A program made the position numbers and the translations under genes. From an uncultured Devosia sp. (GTDB taxonomy: Bacteria > Pseudomonadota > Alphaproteobacteria > Rhizobiales > Devosiaceae), in assembly GCF_913055165.1 (NCBI RefSeq), contig NZ_CAJXJS010000006.1:1-64000 (forward strand): 64,000 nt of DNA, given 5' to 3'. Of the stretch, positions 10,594 to 22,955 are shown in pieces. The notes under the pieces are model-generated. The model was not told the DNA's origin. It worked only from the letters and a program-made list of their open reading frames with translations, and did no database searches. Each line of letters opens with the position of its first letter. Position 1 is the stretch's first letter.

Positions 10594-11013
10594 CTAAAGC
10601 GTTGAATCCGCTTGTATTATCGAGATTAACTGATCGTCGATTAATTCAACGAATTGACCGGAAATTGGTTTACCCGTGTCCGGGTTCACCATGACCAGCA
10701 CATCGTCGGCATGGGCCATGTTCAGAAGCGCCCGTGCGCGCTCGGTGACGATATCAGGATCCAGATGACGGGGGTTCATCAACGCCGCCCTGTGCCGATA
10801 GGCGTCGATTTCCGCCTGAAGTGCAGCACTGCGATCCTGCAGCACTTCGATATCGGCCAGGATATCCTCCCGATTCTCGATGCCGAATTGACCCGAAATC
10901 GCCGAATAGCCCAGATAGCCCTGGAAACAGAGCAAAGCCACTGTCAGGGCCAGTGGTCGCCAAAATGCAGGACGTTTGAGGCGGGTGGGCATGCGCAAAC
11001 CAGGTTCAGACAC
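10594..11013 (-). CDS. Septum formation initiator family protein (FtsB/DivIC-like)
   Basis: TM segment, then coiled coil (ENREDILADIEVLQDRSAALQAEID) and ARALLNMAHADDVLVM. Confidence 0.8.
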   Translation of the reverse strand: MSEPGLRMPTRLKRPAFWRPLALTVALLCFQGYLGYSAISGQFGIENREDILADIEVLQDRSAALQAEIDAYRHRAALMNPRHLDPDIVTERARALLNMAHADDVLVMVNPDTGKPISGQFVELIDDQLISIIQADSTL

Positions 11014-11141
11014 ATAACCATGCCTGACAAGGCATTAATGCCCGGTTGAAACGGGCGCCCATCACACCCGGCGCAGAGTCGAGAACTCCAGAGTTTCAAC
11101 ACCGCGCCGAGACCGCAAAAGTGGCGGAAAGGCCTCCCGCA

Positions 11142-13427
11142 TCAGGAGGCCGCGCCCAATGCCTCGTTCGCAGCAATCGCCGCCATGTTGACGATGCCGC
11201 GGCTGGTAACCGACGGCGCCAGGATATGCGCCGGCGCTTGAGTGCCCATCAGGATGGGACCAACAGCCAAGCCGTTGTTCATCTCCTTGAGCAGCGTCAT
11301 GGAGAGGTTGGCAGCATCGAGATCGGGAAACACAAGTAGATTGGCCTCACCCTTCAACACCGTGTCGGGAATATAGCGTTCGCGCAGGGCCTCATTGAGT
11401 GCCAGGTCACCTTGCATTTCGCCCTCGACGATCATGTCCGGAGCAATGGCCTTGAGCTTGTCATAGGCCGCTCGCATCTTGTAGGCGCTATCGCCGTCGC
11501 GTGACCCAAAATTGGAGTAGCTGAGCAGCGCCGCCTTGGCTTCGATATTGAAACGCTTCAAGTGATCCCGCGCCTGCAGCGTGATCGAGACGATTTCATC
11601 GGCGCTTGGGTTCTGATTGACATAGGTGTCGGTCAGGAAGAACGCACCCCGCGGCATGATCAGCATCGAGAGCGCCGATACCTCGGTGACACCCGGCTGA
11701 AGGCCGAGAACGGATTTGATGTCGCGCGCGTGCTTGATGAAGCGGCCCTGCAGCCCGCATAGCATGGCATCAGCGTCGCCGCGCTTCACCGCCAGCGCGC
11801 CAATGACAGTCGTGTTGGTGCGAACAATAGTCCGCGCGGTGTCCGGGGTCACGCCTTGGCGACCGACCAGCGAATGGAACAGGGTGACATAGTCGCGATA
11901 GCGCGGATCATCTTCCGGGTTGATCACCTCGAAATCGCGCCCTGGCTGGATGGAGAGGCCAAATCGTTCGATGCGCGCTTCCAGAACGGCGGGGCGGCCA
12001 ATCAGGATCGGACGCGCGAGACCTTCCTCAAGCAGCACCTGAGCCGCCCGCAATACGCGCTCGTCCTCGCCATCGGCAAAGGCAATGCGCTTGCCCTGCC
12101 CCTGCGCGCGGTCGATGATCGGCTTCATCACCAATCCAGACCGGAAGACAAACCGGTTGAGGCTGTCCTGGTAGGCGTCCCAGTTTTCGATCGGCTTCTT
12201 GGCCACACCCGATTCCATCGCCGCGCGAGCCACCGCCGGAGCAATCCGCAGGATCAGCCGCTGATCGAATGGATTGGGGATGATGTGCTCTGGTCCGTAG
12301 ACCGCCGGTGCTCCGGAAGTTGAGACCTCCAGCCCCGGCTCACGCGCCAGCTTGGCAATGGCGCGGACGGCCGCCAGCTTCATCTCCTCGTTAATCGTCG
12401 TGGCGTGCACATCGAGCGCGCCCCGGAAGATGAACGGGAAGCAGAGGACGTTGTTGACCTGATTGGGATAGTCCGACCGGCCGGTGCAGACCATGGCGTC
12501 CGGACGCGTTTCCTTGGCAACCTCCGGCATGATTTCCGGATTGGGATTGGCCAGTGCCAGGATCAGCGGCTTCGGCGCCATTTTGGCCAGCATTTCGGGC
12601 TTCAATGCCCCCGCTGCCGACAGGCCCAGGAAGACATCGGCACCATCGATGACTTCGGCCAGCGTCGTCGCCTCGCTGGTCCGGCGGAATTGCCCACGCC
12701 ACTTGTCATTGACGTCATTGCGTTTGTGGGTAACCAGCCCATCCTTGTCGGCTACCCAGATGTTCTCATGCTTGGCACCCAGCGCCACCAGCACGTTGAG
12801 GCAGGCAATCGCGGCCGCCCCTGCCCCGGATGTGCAGATTTTGGCTTCACTGATCGTCTTGCCGGCCAGTTCCAGCCCATTCAGGACCGCAGCACCGACG
12901 ATGATGGCCGTACCATGCTGGTCGTCATGAAAAACCGGGATCGGCATGCGTTCGCGCAGGGCTTCCTCGATCTCGAAACAATCCGGAGCGCGGATGTCCT
13001 CCAGATTGATCCCACCGAAAGTAGGCCAGAGGGGAGCGACTGCGTCGGTGAATTTCTGCGGATTGATTTCGTCGATCTCGAGGTCGAAGACATCGATACC
13101 GGCAAACTTCTTGAAGAGAACGGCTTTTCCTTCCATCACCGGCTTGCTCGCCAAAGCGCCGATATTGCCCAACCCCAGCACGGCCGTGCCGTTGGAGATC
13201 ACGGCCACCAGATTCTGGCGGGATGTGTAACGAGCAACCGCCTCCGGTGTCTGCGCGATCTCCTCGCATGGAGCGGCCACGCCGGGCGAATAGGCCAGAG
13301 CCAGATCGCGCTGATTGCCCAGAGGCTTCAGCGGCTGGATCTCCAGCTTGCCGGGCTTTGGAAACTCATGAAAATGCAACGCGGCTTCTCGCAATGCCTT
13401 GCGCTGCTCATTGATATCGGTGGACAC
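11142..13427 (-). CDS. maeB: NADP-dependent malic enzyme with C-terminal phosphotransacetylase-like domain
   Basis: [10 protein letters not shown] and [10 protein letters not shown] malic enzyme motifs, long PTA-like C-terminus. Confidence 0.94.
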   Translation of the reverse strand: MSTDINEQRKALREAALHFHEFPKPGKLEIQPLKPLGNQRDLALAYSPGVAAPCEEIAQTPEAVARYTSRQNLVAVISNGTAVLGLGNIGALASKPVMEGKAVLFKKFAGIDVFDLEIDEINPQKFTDAVAPLWPTFGGINLEDIRAPDCFEIEEALRERMPIPVFHDDQHGTAIIVGAAVLNGLELAGKTISEAKICTSGAGAAAIACLNVLVALGAKHENIWVADKDGLVTHKRNDVNDKWRGQFRRTSEATTLAEVIDGADVFLGLSAAGALKPEMLAKMAPKPLILALANPNPEIMPEVAKETRPDAMVCTGRSDYPNQVNNVLCFPFIFRGALDVHATTINEEMKLAAVRAIAKLAREPGLEVSTSGAPAVYGPEHIIPNPFDQRLILRIAPAVARAAMESGVAKKPIENWDAYQDSLNRFVFRSGLVMKPIIDRAQGQGKRIAFADGEDERVLRAAQVLLEEGLARPILIGRPAVLEARIERFGLSIQPGRDFEVINPEDDPRYRDYVTLFHSLVGRQGVTPDTARTIVRTNTTVIGALAVKRGDADAMLCGLQGRFIKHARDIKSVLGLQPGVTEVSALSMLIMPRGAFFLTDTYVNQNPSADEIVSITLQARDHLKRFNIEAKAALLSYSNFGSRDGDSAYKMRAAYDKLKAIAPDMIVEGEMQGDLALNEALRERYIPDTVLKGEANLLVFPDLDAANLSMTLLKEMNNGLAVGPILMGTQAPAHILAPSVTSRGIVNMAAIAANEALGAAS

Positions 13428-13616
13428 GAAGCTCTCTCCCGGCAGGCCAATCGGCGCGTTGGTGCCATCAATCTCTTAAATTGAAAAGGCCGGATACGCC
13501 CAAGGCGTCGAGTCCGCGGCAAAAATGCGGCGGCTTGGAATGCTGCAACGTTTACGGAGACAGACATGTGACAGAAATGGAGCGCGAGGCCCCGTCTATC
13601 TCCCGGGCAGACAGGA

Positions 13617-15215
13617 TCAGGCCGCCGATGCGACCACTTCCAGCCGCGGCTGCGGATTGGACGCAGAATGCAGGGCCAGAGCCAGTTCCTTGAAGGCCGT
13701 CACCTTCAACGCCGGCGCGAAGATGTATCCCTGCGCGTGCAGGACGCCCCTTGATCGCAGATAAAGCGCCTGTTCTTCCGTTTCGACACCTTCGGCGACG
13801 ATCTCGCAATCAAGATCCTTCGCCATGGCAATCAAGCCATCCAGCACAGGCACCTGGGTGGTCCCTGGCTTGATCATATCAACGAAAATGCGGTCGATCT
13901 TGATGACGTCGACCCCCAGCGTCGCAAGATAAGCGAGGTTGGAATGCCCGGTCCCTGCGTCATCCATGGCCAGCCGCGCGCCAAGCGCGTGCAGCCCTGA
14001 AATAACGCTTGTCGTCGCCATCGAGTTGGTCAGTGGCCGCCGCTCGGTGATCTCGAAAACCAGCTGCCGGAAATTGATCGGCGACTGACCGAAGATGGCT
14101 TGCACGTCTTCAACAATGCCCACATCGCGGAAATGCCCTTCGAACAGGTTGATCGAAATCTTCATGTTCGGCAGCGTCTTGGACAGCTCGCCCAAATCGT
14201 TGCGCACCTGTTCCATCAGCGAAACCGTCATCGGGATAGCGAGCCCGGTAACCTCCGCATAGTCGATGAAGGCGCCCGGCGGGATAACCTGGCCGTTGCG
14301 CTTTTCCCAGCGGCAGAGCACTTCGCAACCCACTAGTTCGCCGGTCCGCAGATTGATCACGGGTTGATAATAGGGCTTGATTTCGTTGCGTTCTATCGCC
14401 CGCTCCAGATCGAACGCCGGAACGCGCGAGCGCCTTGCATAGCTCAGATTGAACAGCAGGAAGACTGCGCTGGCGAGACAGGCGATGACCGTGAAAATCA
14501 CATCAAGGTCTGCATATCCGGATCGCGCCATGGCAAAGGGCACCGCATATTCCACCTTGATTGGGAACTGCCCTGCATAGCCCTGCGCACTTATATAATC
14601 CGTACTCGACTGCCGGCGGTCAAACCCAGACGGGTCGCCAAGCGTGACGATCGACAGCCCATTGGTGAGCGTCACGCGCAGCATGGACGAGTCCGGCAAG
14701 GTGTCGGTCAGGGCGGCTTCGGATTGAGCCATCAATGGCACGAACGTCGAGACCCGGCGCGTTTCTCCGAATGTCTGGGTAATCTTGAGCGCCGGCATGG
14801 CCAAGTCACCGAGCTTGACGACGGCAATGGTCTCGGTCAGGCCGGGGACCGGCAGCGCCTGCGACAGCGGCGAATAATCCACGACGCGTCCATAGGCGTC
14901 GCAATACTGAACCCCGTCCAGGTTTTCGACCAGGAACTGCTTGAGGTTCAACCCCGCTTCAATGGCTTCCTGAGCGTTGGTGACGAATGTTGGCGTGCAT
15001 AGTGAAGGGCTCGCGGCAATCACCTTCCGTAAAGCGCTCACACCATCCATTATGCTTGAATTCAAGTGTGAGCTAACGGTCTCAACATATAGCTGAGCCT
15101 TTTCTTTCTCCCGGTATTGCACATAGGCATCAAGCAGGTAGTCCACCGCAATAATGGGCACAAACGCCAGGATGGCGCCCAAGAGCATCAGGACATGGGA
15201 TAACCTGGATTTCAC
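13617..15215 (-). CDS. EAL-domain cyclic-di-GMP phosphodiesterase with N-terminal CSS-motif/periplasmic sensor region
   Basis: N-terminal TM, CTPTFV/VQYCDAYGRVV sensor segment, GCEVLCRWE (EVL), FEITERRPL, DDAGTGHSNLAYL, DVIKIDRIF, EGVETEEQ. Confidence 0.9.
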   Translation of the reverse strand: MKSRLSHVLMLLGAILAFVPIIAVDYLLDAYVQYREKEKAQLYVETVSSHLNSSIMDGVSALRKVIAASPSLCTPTFVTNAQEAIEAGLNLKQFLVENLDGVQYCDAYGRVVDYSPLSQALPVPGLTETIAVVKLGDLAMPALKITQTFGETRRVSTFVPLMAQSEAALTDTLPDSSMLRVTLTNGLSIVTLGDPSGFDRRQSSTDYISAQGYAGQFPIKVEYAVPFAMARSGYADLDVIFTVIACLASAVFLLFNLSYARRSRVPAFDLERAIERNEIKPYYQPVINLRTGELVGCEVLCRWEKRNGQVIPPGAFIDYAEVTGLAIPMTVSLMEQVRNDLGELSKTLPNMKISINLFEGHFRDVGIVEDVQAIFGQSPINFRQLVFEITERRPLTNSMATTSVISGLHALGARLAMDDAGTGHSNLAYLATLGVDVIKIDRIFVDMIKPGTTQVPVLDGLIAMAKDLDCEIVAEGVETEEQALYLRSRGVLHAQGYIFAPALKVTAFKELALALHSASNPQPRLEVVASAA

Positions 15216-15266
15216 CTGCGAATCCGAGCTCGGAAAATCTTGCCTACCTGCGTAGCAAGCAAGGCT

Positions 15267-15291
15267 TTAACGGGTCGTTAATGCTGATTAA
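15267..15291. promoter_or_regulatory. Candidate CtrA-type binding site upstream of the EAL gene
   Basis: TTAACGGGTCGTTAATGCTGATTAA: perfect TTAA-N7-TTAA followed 6 nt later by a third TTAA; about 50 nt upstream of the start at 15215. Confidence 0.5.
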
Positions 15292-15318
15292 CCGGCGCTA
15301 ACCATGATGAAGATGAAA

Positions 15319-15339
15319 GAGGCGACCCTGGGTCGCCTC
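15319..15339 (-). terminator. Likely intrinsic terminator for aspS
   Basis: Inverted repeat gaggcgaccctgggtcgcctc followed on the minus strand by T-rich tttcatctt. Confidence 0.6.
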
Positions 15340-15377
15340 CTTTGACGTGATCACAGTGGTGGTCTGCTTTGGAGCCG

Positions 15378-17168
15378 TCAGCTCTGAACGTTCAACCGGA
15401 TGCTGAGTTCGCGGAGCTGCTTGGGGGCAGCCGCGCTCGGCGCGCCCATCAGCAGATCCTCCGCCTGCTGGTTCATCGGGAACGCGGTGATTTCACGCAG
15501 GTTTTGCACGCCACAGAGCAACATCACGATGCGGTCGATACCAAATGCCGCTCCGCCGTGCGGCGGTGCACCATACTGGAACGCCCGGTAGAGACCGCCG
15601 AACTGCTCCTCAACTTCCTGGCGCGATTTGCCAGTCAGTTCGAAGGCCTTGATCATCGTCTCGGGCTCCTGGTTACGGATCGACCCCGAAGCAATCTCGA
15701 AACCGTTGCACACCGCATCGTATTGATAGGCCTTGAGCGACAACGGATCTTCCGAGTTCAACGCGTCCAGCCCACCCTGCGGCATGGAGAACGGGTTGTG
15801 GGCAAAATCTACGCGCTTTTCTTCGTCGTCCCATTCGTAGAAGGGGAAATCGACAATCCAGCACAGCGCGAATTGATCAGTGTCCACAACACCCAAATCC
15901 GTACCGACCTTGGTCCGGGCTTCACCGGCGAACTTGTAGAACTTCTCCGGACGGCCCGCGACGAAGAAGACCGCGTCGCCGTCTTCCAGTCCAAGCTGGG
16001 CTTTGAGTGCGGCAGCGCGTTCCTCGCCGATATTCTTGGCGATCGGTCCCGAGCCCTGCCCTTCCTTGAAGAAGATGTAGCCCAGGCCCGGCTGCCCCTC
16101 ACCCTGCGCCCAGGCGTTCATGCGATCGCAGAAGGCGCGACCGATCGGCTCGGCGCCGGCCTTGTTCTTGGCCGGGATAGCCCAGACTTCGACCTTCGGA
16201 TCGGCCTCGATCTGGTTGGCAAAGACCTTGAAACCGGATCCGGCAAAATGCTCAGTCACGGCCTGAATCTCGATCGGGTTGCGCAGGTCTGGCTTGTCCG
16301 ACCCATATTTGCGGATGGCTTCGGCATAGGGGATGCGGGGCCAGCCCTTGGTCACCCGCTTGCCATCTGCGAACTTTTCGAACACCTCGGTCATGACCGG
16401 CTCGACCGTGTTCCACACGTCTTCTTGGGTCACAAAGCTCATCTCGAGGTCGAGCTGGTAGAATTCACCGGGCAACCTGTCGGCGCGCGGGTCCTCGTCG
16501 CGGAAGCAGGGTGCAACCTGGAAATAGCGGTCGAAGCCAGCCACCATCAGCAACTGCTTGTATTGCTGCGGGGCCTGCGGCAGGGCGAAGAACTTGCCAG
16601 GATGGATGCGGCTGGGCACCAGGAAGTCACGCGCACCCTCGGGCGACGATGCCGTCAGGATCGGCGTGGAAAATTCGGTGAAGCCAGCGTCACCCATCCC
16701 GGCGCGCATGGCCGAAATGATCTTGGTGCGCTTGACGATATTGGCGTGCAACTTCTCGCGCCGAAGATCGAGGAAGCGATAGCGCAGCCGGATGTCCTCG
16801 GGGTATTCGGCGTCACCAAACACCGGCAACGGCAATTCTTTGGCCACCGAGAGAACTTCGATTTCGCGGATAAATACCTCGATGGCACCGGTCGAAATAT
16901 TGGGGTTCACCGCCGCGACATCGCGCGGCTTGACCTCGCCGTCGATGCGCAACACCCATTCCGAGCGCACCTTCTCAGCGTCGGCAAAGGCGGCGGAATC
17001 CGGGTCAACGACGCACTGCGTGATGCCATAGTGGTCCCGCAGATCGATGAACAACAACCCGCCGTGATCTCGGACGCGGTGCACCCAGCCAGACAGGCGT
17101 ACATTATTGCCGGCATCGCCCGCCGAAAGGGCGCCACAGGTGTGGGAACGGTAGCGATGGAGGGTCAT
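15378..17168 (-). CDS. aspS: Aspartyl-tRNA synthetase, bacterial type (probably non-discriminating)
   Basis: [84 protein letters not shown]. Confidence 0.96.
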   Translation of the reverse strand: MTLHRYRSHTCGALSAGDAGNNVRLSGWVHRVRDHGGLLFIDLRDHYGITQCVVDPDSAAFADAEKVRSEWVLRIDGEVKPRDVAAVNPNISTGAIEVFIREIEVLSVAKELPLPVFGDAEYPEDIRLRYRFLDLRREKLHANIVKRTKIISAMRAGMGDAGFTEFSTPILTASSPEGARDFLVPSRIHPGKFFALPQAPQQYKQLLMVAGFDRYFQVAPCFRDEDPRADRLPGEFYQLDLEMSFVTQEDVWNTVEPVMTEVFEKFADGKRVTKGWPRIPYAEAIRKYGSDKPDLRNPIEIQAVTEHFAGSGFKVFANQIEADPKVEVWAIPAKNKAGAEPIGRAFCDRMNAWAQGEGQPGLGYIFFKEGQGSGPIAKNIGEERAAALKAQLGLEDGDAVFFVAGRPEKFYKFAGEARTKVGTDLGVVDTDQFALCWIVDFPFYEWDDEEKRVDFAHNPFSMPQGGLDALNSEDPLSLKAYQYDAVCNGFEIASGSIRNQEPETMIKAFELTGKSRQEVEEQFGGLYRAFQYGAPPHGGAAFGIDRIVMLLCGVQNLREITAFPMNQQAEDLLMGAPSAAAPKQLRELSIRLNVQS

Positions 17169-17352
17169 GTCAGGTCTCGAAAATGCTAGAGAAAGGCCGG
17201 AATCTTGCGCGGGAAAAGCGCATGGCGGGGCAAACTTGTCAAGCATCAGCGCTCAACCCCGGCGGCCCGTTCACCGCTCGAAAAATCCAAGGTGGAGCAA
17301 TCCCGGCGCACCTGCTAGGAAGAATAGTGACGATTTTGAGACGGTATGACGT

Positions 17353-18522
17353 ATGGACCTCATTGTTTCCACAGAGGCGCTGGCGGCCTTTTGCGAGCGC
17401 GCTGCCCAGTTCGAGTTTGTGACGGTCGACACCGAGTTCCTGCGGGAAACGACATACTGGCCCCGTCTCTGTCTGGTTCAGGTGGCAACCGACGACGAGG
17501 CTGTGCTGATTGACCCCCTCGCGCCCGACATCAAGCTGGCGCCCTTTTTTGCGCTTCTGGCCAATCCGAACGTCACCAAGGTTTTCCACGCGGCCCGGCA
17601 GGATGTGGAAATCTTCGTCAAGCTCACGGGCGCGGTGCCGCACAATATCTTCGATACGCAAGTCGCGGCCAGCGTTTGCGGCTTCGGCGACAGCGCCTCC
17701 TATGACAGCCTGGTCCGCGCCATCTGCAAGGTCGAACTGGACAAGTCGTCCCGCTTTACCGATTGGTCGGCCCGGCCGCTCACCGAAAAGCAGCGTACCT
17801 ACGCCATCGCCGACGTTACCTATCTGCGCGACATCTACCGGGAGTTGCGCAAGCAGGTCGAAGCAACGCGTCGCTGGGACTGGGTGGAGGACGAACTGAC
17901 CACCTTGCGGAGCATCGACACCTATGTCGTGCGTCCAGAGCAGGCCTGGGAGCGAGTGAAGATGCGGTTTAACCGCCCCCGCGACCTGGCGGCCATCAAG
18001 GTTCTGGCGAAATGGCGCGAGCAGCGCGCCCAGGACAGCGATCAGCCACGCAGCCGCATTCTCAAGGACGACGTCTTGGCAGAATTGGCGACCCAGCGCC
18101 CCCTCACCCCCGACGCCTTCGAGAAGCTGCGCGCCGTGCCTCGCGGCTTTGGCCGCAGCAGTGCCGCGGGAGAGATCATCGCGCTGCTCAAGGAAGTGGA
18201 TGCGCTCCCAAAATCGGCGCTGCCGACCCTGCCGGAGCGCTATCGGGGGCCCTCACCCAAAGGTGCGGTCGGCGACCTGGTCCGCGTTCTCCTCAAGGCC
18301 GTCGCCGAACAGCATGGCGTCGCCGCGCGCATCATCGCGACGTCTGATGAAATCGACGCCCTCGTGCTGGATGACGATGCCGATGTGCCCGCACTCAAAG
18401 GTTGGCGGCGCAAGCTGTTCGGTGAAAAGGCCCTGGCCATCAAGCATGGCCGGATTGGGCTGATTGCCACCCGCAAGGGTATCGTGGAATTTCCGGTCAG
18501 CCAGGCCGAGGCCGCCGAATAG
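17353..18522 (+). CDS. rnd: Ribonuclease D
   Basis: DTEFLRETTYWPRLCLVQ DEDD exonuclease motif, HRDC-like C-terminus. Confidence 0.95.
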   Translation: MDLIVSTEALAAFCERAAQFEFVTVDTEFLRETTYWPRLCLVQVATDDEAVLIDPLAPDIKLAPFFALLANPNVTKVFHAARQDVEIFVKLTGAVPHNIFDTQVAASVCGFGDSASYDSLVRAICKVELDKSSRFTDWSARPLTEKQRTYAIADVTYLRDIYRELRKQVEATRRWDWVEDELTTLRSIDTYVVRPEQAWERVKMRFNRPRDLAAIKVLAKWREQRAQDSDQPRSRILKDDVLAELATQRPLTPDAFEKLRAVPRGFGRSSAAGEIIALLKEVDALPKSALPTLPERYRGPSPKGAVGDLVRVLLKAVAEQHGVAARIIATSDEIDALVLDDDADVPALKGWRRKLFGEKALAIKHGRIGLIATRKGIVEFPVSQAEAAE

Positions 18523-18524
18523 GC

Positions 18525-20066
18525 TTATCCGACGTCCACGCGCCAGCTTGGGTGGGCAGCGACTTCGGCAAACTGACGCAGGCGATTACGCAGGTGGTCG
18601 CCGTCGAGGAACGCAAAATCGGCCGGCAGGTTCAGCACCAGCGTCTCCCCGTCGACGCTGAACCGGGTGCGTGGCAATACCCCGGGCATTGCAGCGGTCA
18701 TCGGGTAGGCGACACGCATCATCGACCCGATCAGCCGTGCGCGGGCAGTCAAGTCCTCCGAGCCGAGTGGCACCAGCACCTGTGCGGCCTTGGACTTGAG
18801 GCCGTCATACCGCACTGCCAGGGCCTGCGCCAGGAAGGAGCGCCCAGGATGGTCTATGCCGGTCAACGAGCCATAAGCCACCGAGTCCACACTTTGCGGT
18901 CCTCGGTAATCAGGATGCGAACGCCAGCCGATATCGGCCAGCAGGCAGGCAACCACCCGCAGACGCGCTGCTTCCGGCGTTTCCTCAGCGCCGATCGCGG
19001 CGAAATATTGGGCTGTAAACTCAACCAGGTCATTGGCATGCGCGGGCGACCTGGACCGCAGGATTGAAAGCTCTTCTGCGCCCTGGATAAGCGGATCGAT
19101 ACCCCGTTCCCGCTCGTCGAGCATGCCGAAGAGATAGCCTTCGCGCACGCCCAATGCCGAGAATACGACGCTATCGAACCGCCCTGCCCGCAGAATTTCG
19201 GCCAGCACTGCCGCGCCGAATGGCACCAGTTCGCGCCGGGAATTGCTGACATTGCCTGAGCCGGGATAGCCCTTGAGGGCATCGGCAGACACGATCTCCT
19301 CGCAGAAGGCGATCATTTCGTTCGCCGGCACCACATAGTCCTGCACCATATGGAGGGGATATTCCCGAACTGCCTGGTGCAGTTTGGCAAGGGATCGCCA
19401 GGTGCCGCCAATAGCAGCGAATCGCGACCCGGGCTCAGCCTTCCCCAGTATGGAGTTTTCCAGCCGGCTCCGGACCAGGCTCGCGGCCTTCTTGGGCGAG
19501 CTGTCAGCATCGTCTTGCAATCGGATAACGCCCAGCTCGAAGCTCTCACCATTGGTGTCCAGTCCGTTGGCGATATCGGAAAGCTCAAGACTGCCGCCGC
19601 CAAGATCACCGACAACGCCACAGAACCCGGGAATGCCCGCAACCACGCCCAGCGCGGCATAGTGTGCCTCTTCCTCTCCACTCAGGACGCGGACGCGCGC
19701 ATCCATGATCGCTTCGACTGCGGAGACAAACTCGTTGCGGTTGGCCGCGTCACGTACCGCAGACGTGGCCAGAATATAGACTTTGCCGACCCGCATCATG
19801 CGCGCCACGAGCGCAAAGCGCTTCATGGCTTCGAGCGCCTTGGCCATGTTGGCGTCGGCCAGTCGTCCGGTTTGGGCCATGCCCCGCCCGAGGGCGCAGG
19901 CTGCCTTCTCGTTGTAGAGCGGGGTCAGCGCCCGCGCATGGCGTTCATAAACCACCAGGCGCACCGAGTTGGAGCCGATGTCGAGGACCGCAACAGGACG
20001 AGCTCCCTTTATGCGCCCCTGCGCAGTTGGATCGGCATCGACGCCCCAGAACTGTGTCAAATTCAA
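18525..20066 (-). CDS. ppx: Exopolyphosphatase (Ppx/GppA family)
   Basis: [29 protein letters not shown]. Confidence 0.94.
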   Translation of the reverse strand: MNLTQFWGVDADPTAQGRIKGARPVAVLDIGSNSVRLVVYERHARALTPLYNEKAACALGRGMAQTGRLADANMAKALEAMKRFALVARMMRVGKVYILATSAVRDAANRNEFVSAVEAIMDARVRVLSGEEEAHYAALGVVAGIPGFCGVVGDLGGGSLELSDIANGLDTNGESFELGVIRLQDDADSSPKKAASLVRSRLENSILGKAEPGSRFAAIGGTWRSLAKLHQAVREYPLHMVQDYVVPANEMIAFCEEIVSADALKGYPGSGNVSNSRRELVPFGAAVLAEILRAGRFDSVVFSALGVREGYLFGMLDERERGIDPLIQGAEELSILRSRSPAHANDLVEFTAQYFAAIGAEETPEAARLRVVACLLADIGWRSHPDYRGPQSVDSVAYGSLTGIDHPGRSFLAQALAVRYDGLKSKAAQVLVPLGSEDLTARARLIGSMMRVAYPMTAAMPGVLPRTRFSVDGETLVLNLPADFAFLDGDHLRNRLRQFAEVAAHPSWRVDVG

Positions 20067-22228
20067 TCCTCGTCGCTCTCCGACATGCCCGCACTGCCGC
20101 GGCCGGACAGTGAGGGATTGGTCATGAAGTAGTCATGGGCGTTGAAGGGCTCCTCCCCTTCAGCCACCCTTATACGGTGCGAACTGCCATCAGGCAGCAC
20201 TTCCCAGCTCTGCTGGTTATCCTTGAGATAGGCAACCATTATGCGGTCCAGGATCTGCTTGTGCACCGTTTCGTTGAGGATCGGGACCAGGGTTTCGACA
20301 CGACCATCGAGATTGCGGCCCATGATATCGGCCGAAGAAATATAGACCTTGGCTCGCGGCGACGGCATCGGTTCGCCATTGCCGAAGCAGTAGATGCGGC
20401 TGTGTTCGAGGAAGCGACCGACGACCGATTTGACCCGGATATTGTCCGAGAAGCCCGGAATCCCGGGTCTGAGGCAGCAAATGCCCCGCACGATCAGATC
20501 GACCTTCACACCGGCCTGGCTGGCGTCGTAGAGCGCATCGATGACCTGCGGGTCCACCAGAGAATTCATCTTGAGCAGAATGCGTGCAGGCTGCCCGTTG
20601 CGTGCCAGTTCGATCTCGTGGGCGATATTGTCGACCAGGGTTTGCCGCAGATTGACCGGCGAAACGGCAATCGTCTCAAGTTCCGTGGGACGGGCATAGC
20701 CGGTGATGAAATTGAACACCCGTGCCACATCGCGCGTGATGGCAGGGTCGATGGTGAAGTAGCTGAGGTCGGTGTAAATCTTGGCAGTGATCGGGTGGTA
20801 ATTGCCGGTGCCGATATGGCAGTAGCTCACCAGCTTGCCTTTTTCGCGGCGCACCACCTGGCTGAGCTTGGCGTGGGTCTTCAGCTCGACAAAGCCGAAC
20901 ACCACCTGCGCACCGGCACGTTCCAGGTCACGCGCCCAGCGAATATTGGCCTCCTCGTCGAACCGCGCCTTGAGCTCGACCAGGCAGGTGACGGACTTGC
21001 CCGCTTCCGCGGCCATGACCAGCGCCTTGACGATCGGGCTGTCTGACGAGGTGCGATACAGCGTCTGCTTGATCGCCACCACATCCGGGTCGCGAGCCGC
21101 CTGCATCAGGAACTGCGCCACCACGTCGAAGCTCTCAAACGGGTGGTGCACCAGAATGTCCTTGGCGCGGATGGCGGCAAAGCTGTCGCCGTTATAGTCC
21201 CGGATGCGTTCTGGAAAACGCGCAAGATAGGGCGGAAATTTGAGGTCCGGACGATCCACGTCGCAAATCTTGCGCGCGTCGGCCAGGCCCAGAAAGCCAT
21301 GCACTTCGAACACATCGGCTTCCTTGACGCCGAGCTGTTCGCCAATCTGCCGCTTCAAGGCGCGGGGCATGGAGCGTTCAATCTCCAGGCGAATGACCTG
21401 ACCACGGCGACGTTGGCGCAAAGCGCTTTCGAACTCCACGACCAGATCGGCGGCCTCGTCGTCAATTTCGATTTCGCTGTCGCGGATGATCCGGAATGCG
21501 CCGGAGCCGACCACCTCATGGCCCGGAAACATCTTGTGGAAGAACAACTTGACCAGTGTGTCGATCGTCACGACCTCGGAACGGCCTTCTGAGACGAGGC
21601 TGCCTGGCAGGTTGATGAAACGATCCAGATTGCCGGGAATGCGAACCAAAGCCGTCAAATGCTGGTCGCTGTTGGGCCGCTTGAGTTCGAAGGCCAAAGC
21701 CAAGCCCAGATTGGGGATGAAGGGGAATGGGTGCGCAGGATCGACGGCGATCGGGGTCAGGACCGGAAAAATTTCTTCCCGGAACAGCTTCTGAAGATAG
21801 GCGATTTGCTCGCTGGTCAGGTCATCGGCTTCATGAATGACCACATTCTGGGCGAACAGCTCTTCGCGCAAATCCTTCCAGTGGTCCTGCTGCTCAAGCT
21901 GCAGGTGCTGGGCGAGGGTCGCGATTTCCTCGAGTTGCTCGGCGGGGGAGAGTCCATCCGCGCTCTGCTTGGTCATTCCGGCGCGGATCTGGCCCTTGAG
22001 ACCAGCGACGCGGACCATGTAGAACTCGTCCAGATTGTTGGCCGAGATCGACACAAAACGAAGCCGCTCAAGCAGCGGATGCGCCTCATTGCCGGCCTCT
22101 TCGAGCACCCGCATATTGAATTGCAGCCAGCTGACCTCGCGGTTGACGAAGCGGGCCGGACTGCTGCGCAATGCCTCAATGTCCGGCACCGACCCTTCGG
22201 TCTCGGCGATATCGCTCATCTCATTCAT
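20063..22228 (-). CDS. ppk: Polyphosphate kinase 1
   Basis: [49 protein letters not shown]1 C-terminus. Confidence 0.96.
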   Translation of the reverse strand: MNEMSDIAETEGSVPDIEALRSSPARFVNREVSWLQFNMRVLEEAGNEAHPLLERLRFVSISANNLDEFYMVRVAGLKGQIRAGMTKQSADGLSPAEQLEEIATLAQHLQLEQQDHWKDLREELFAQNVVIHEADDLTSEQIAYLQKLFREEIFPVLTPIAVDPAHPFPFIPNLGLALAFELKRPNSDQHLTALVRIPGNLDRFINLPGSLVSEGRSEVVTIDTLVKLFFHKMFPGHEVVGSGAFRIIRDSEIEIDDEAADLVVEFESALRQRRRGQVIRLEIERSMPRALKRQIGEQLGVKEADVFEVHGFLGLADARKICDVDRPDLKFPPYLARFPERIRDYNGDSFAAIRAKDILVHHPFESFDVVAQFLMQAARDPDVVAIKQTLYRTSSDSPIVKALVMAAEAGKSVTCLVELKARFDEEANIRWARDLERAGAQVVFGFVELKTHAKLSQVVRREKGKLVSYCHIGTGNYHPITAKIYTDLSYFTIDPAITRDVARVFNFITGYARPTELETIAVSPVNLRQTLVDNIAHEIELARNGQPARILLKMNSLVDPQVIDALYDASQAGVKVDLIVRGICCLRPGIPGFSDNIRVKSVVGRFLEHSRIYCFGNGEPMPSPRAKVYISSADIMGRNLDGRVETLVPILNETVHKQILDRIMVAYLKDNQQSWEVLPDGSSHRIRVAEGEEPFNAHDYFMTNPSLSGRGSAGMSESDED

Positions 22229-22955
22229 CGGTTTCAGCGTCCCAATCCTGTCGCCGGTCCAGCCCGTGCGCATTTTTGCGCATCACCAGGGCTTCCGACG
22301 CTATTGTGCGGGTAATGGCTGACCCTTTTGCAAGAGCCAACCTGTCCATCAGGTCCACCAGGATCGCGGCCTCCTCCGAACTGCGCTCCATGCGCGGGAC
22401 GATATAGCCGATCACCCTGGGGTCCACCTTGATCTGTCGATCACCGAACAATTTCACGAACATCTGTGACAACTCGATGTCGTCGCTGATCTCGAGACGG
22501 AACTCCGGTGCCCGGCGCACCCGCGAACGCACATCATCGGTCCGCAACGGCCAGTGCGCAACCTCTTCCCGAGCGGTGAGGAGCATCGTGCGCTCGCCGC
22601 GTATGGCTTGGTTGAGCAGGTGAAACAGATGGTGCTCGTCATAGGCGAGCCGATCCACGTCTTCGACCAGCAGAGCCTCGCGCCCCGGTGCAGAGGCAAT
22701 TGTGGTGATGCTATCGGGTGTGACCGCAATAGCGCCGCTCCGCTCGAGGAAGATTCTGGCCAGATGCGACTTCCCCGACGCCGGCGGCCCGACAACGAGC
22801 GTCACCCCATCCGGCCAATGCGGCCAGGCCAGGATGCGCGCATGTGCAAGTGCATTGCCCGCGCCCACCAGAAAGTCATCTTCGGCATGAGACGGTTCAT
22901 GCTCGAAGTCGAGCGGCAACTGCCGCGGCCCCAGGTCAGGAAGCGGCATCGTCAT
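22221..22955 (-). CDS. hdaA: DnaA-regulatory inactivator-like ATPase (HdaA/DnaA-like)
   Basis: [71 protein letters not shown]. Confidence 0.82.
   Translation of the reverse strand: MTMPLPDLGPRQLPLDFEHEPSHAEDDFLVGAGNALAHARILAWPHWPDGVTLVVGPPASGKSHLARIFLERSGAIAVTPDSITTIASAPGREALLVEDVDRLAYDEHHLFHLLNQAIRGERTMLLTAREEVAHWPLRTDDVRSRVRRAPEFRLEISDDIELSQMFVKLFGDRQIKVDPRVIGYIVPRMERSSEEAAILVDLMDRLALAKGSAITRTIASEALVMRKNAHGLDRRQDWDAETDE

Noticed and set aside
10610-10660. TTAA pairs near the ftsB 3' end as a possible CtrA site
   Set aside because: The spacer is 11 nt rather than 7 and it lies within coding sequence.
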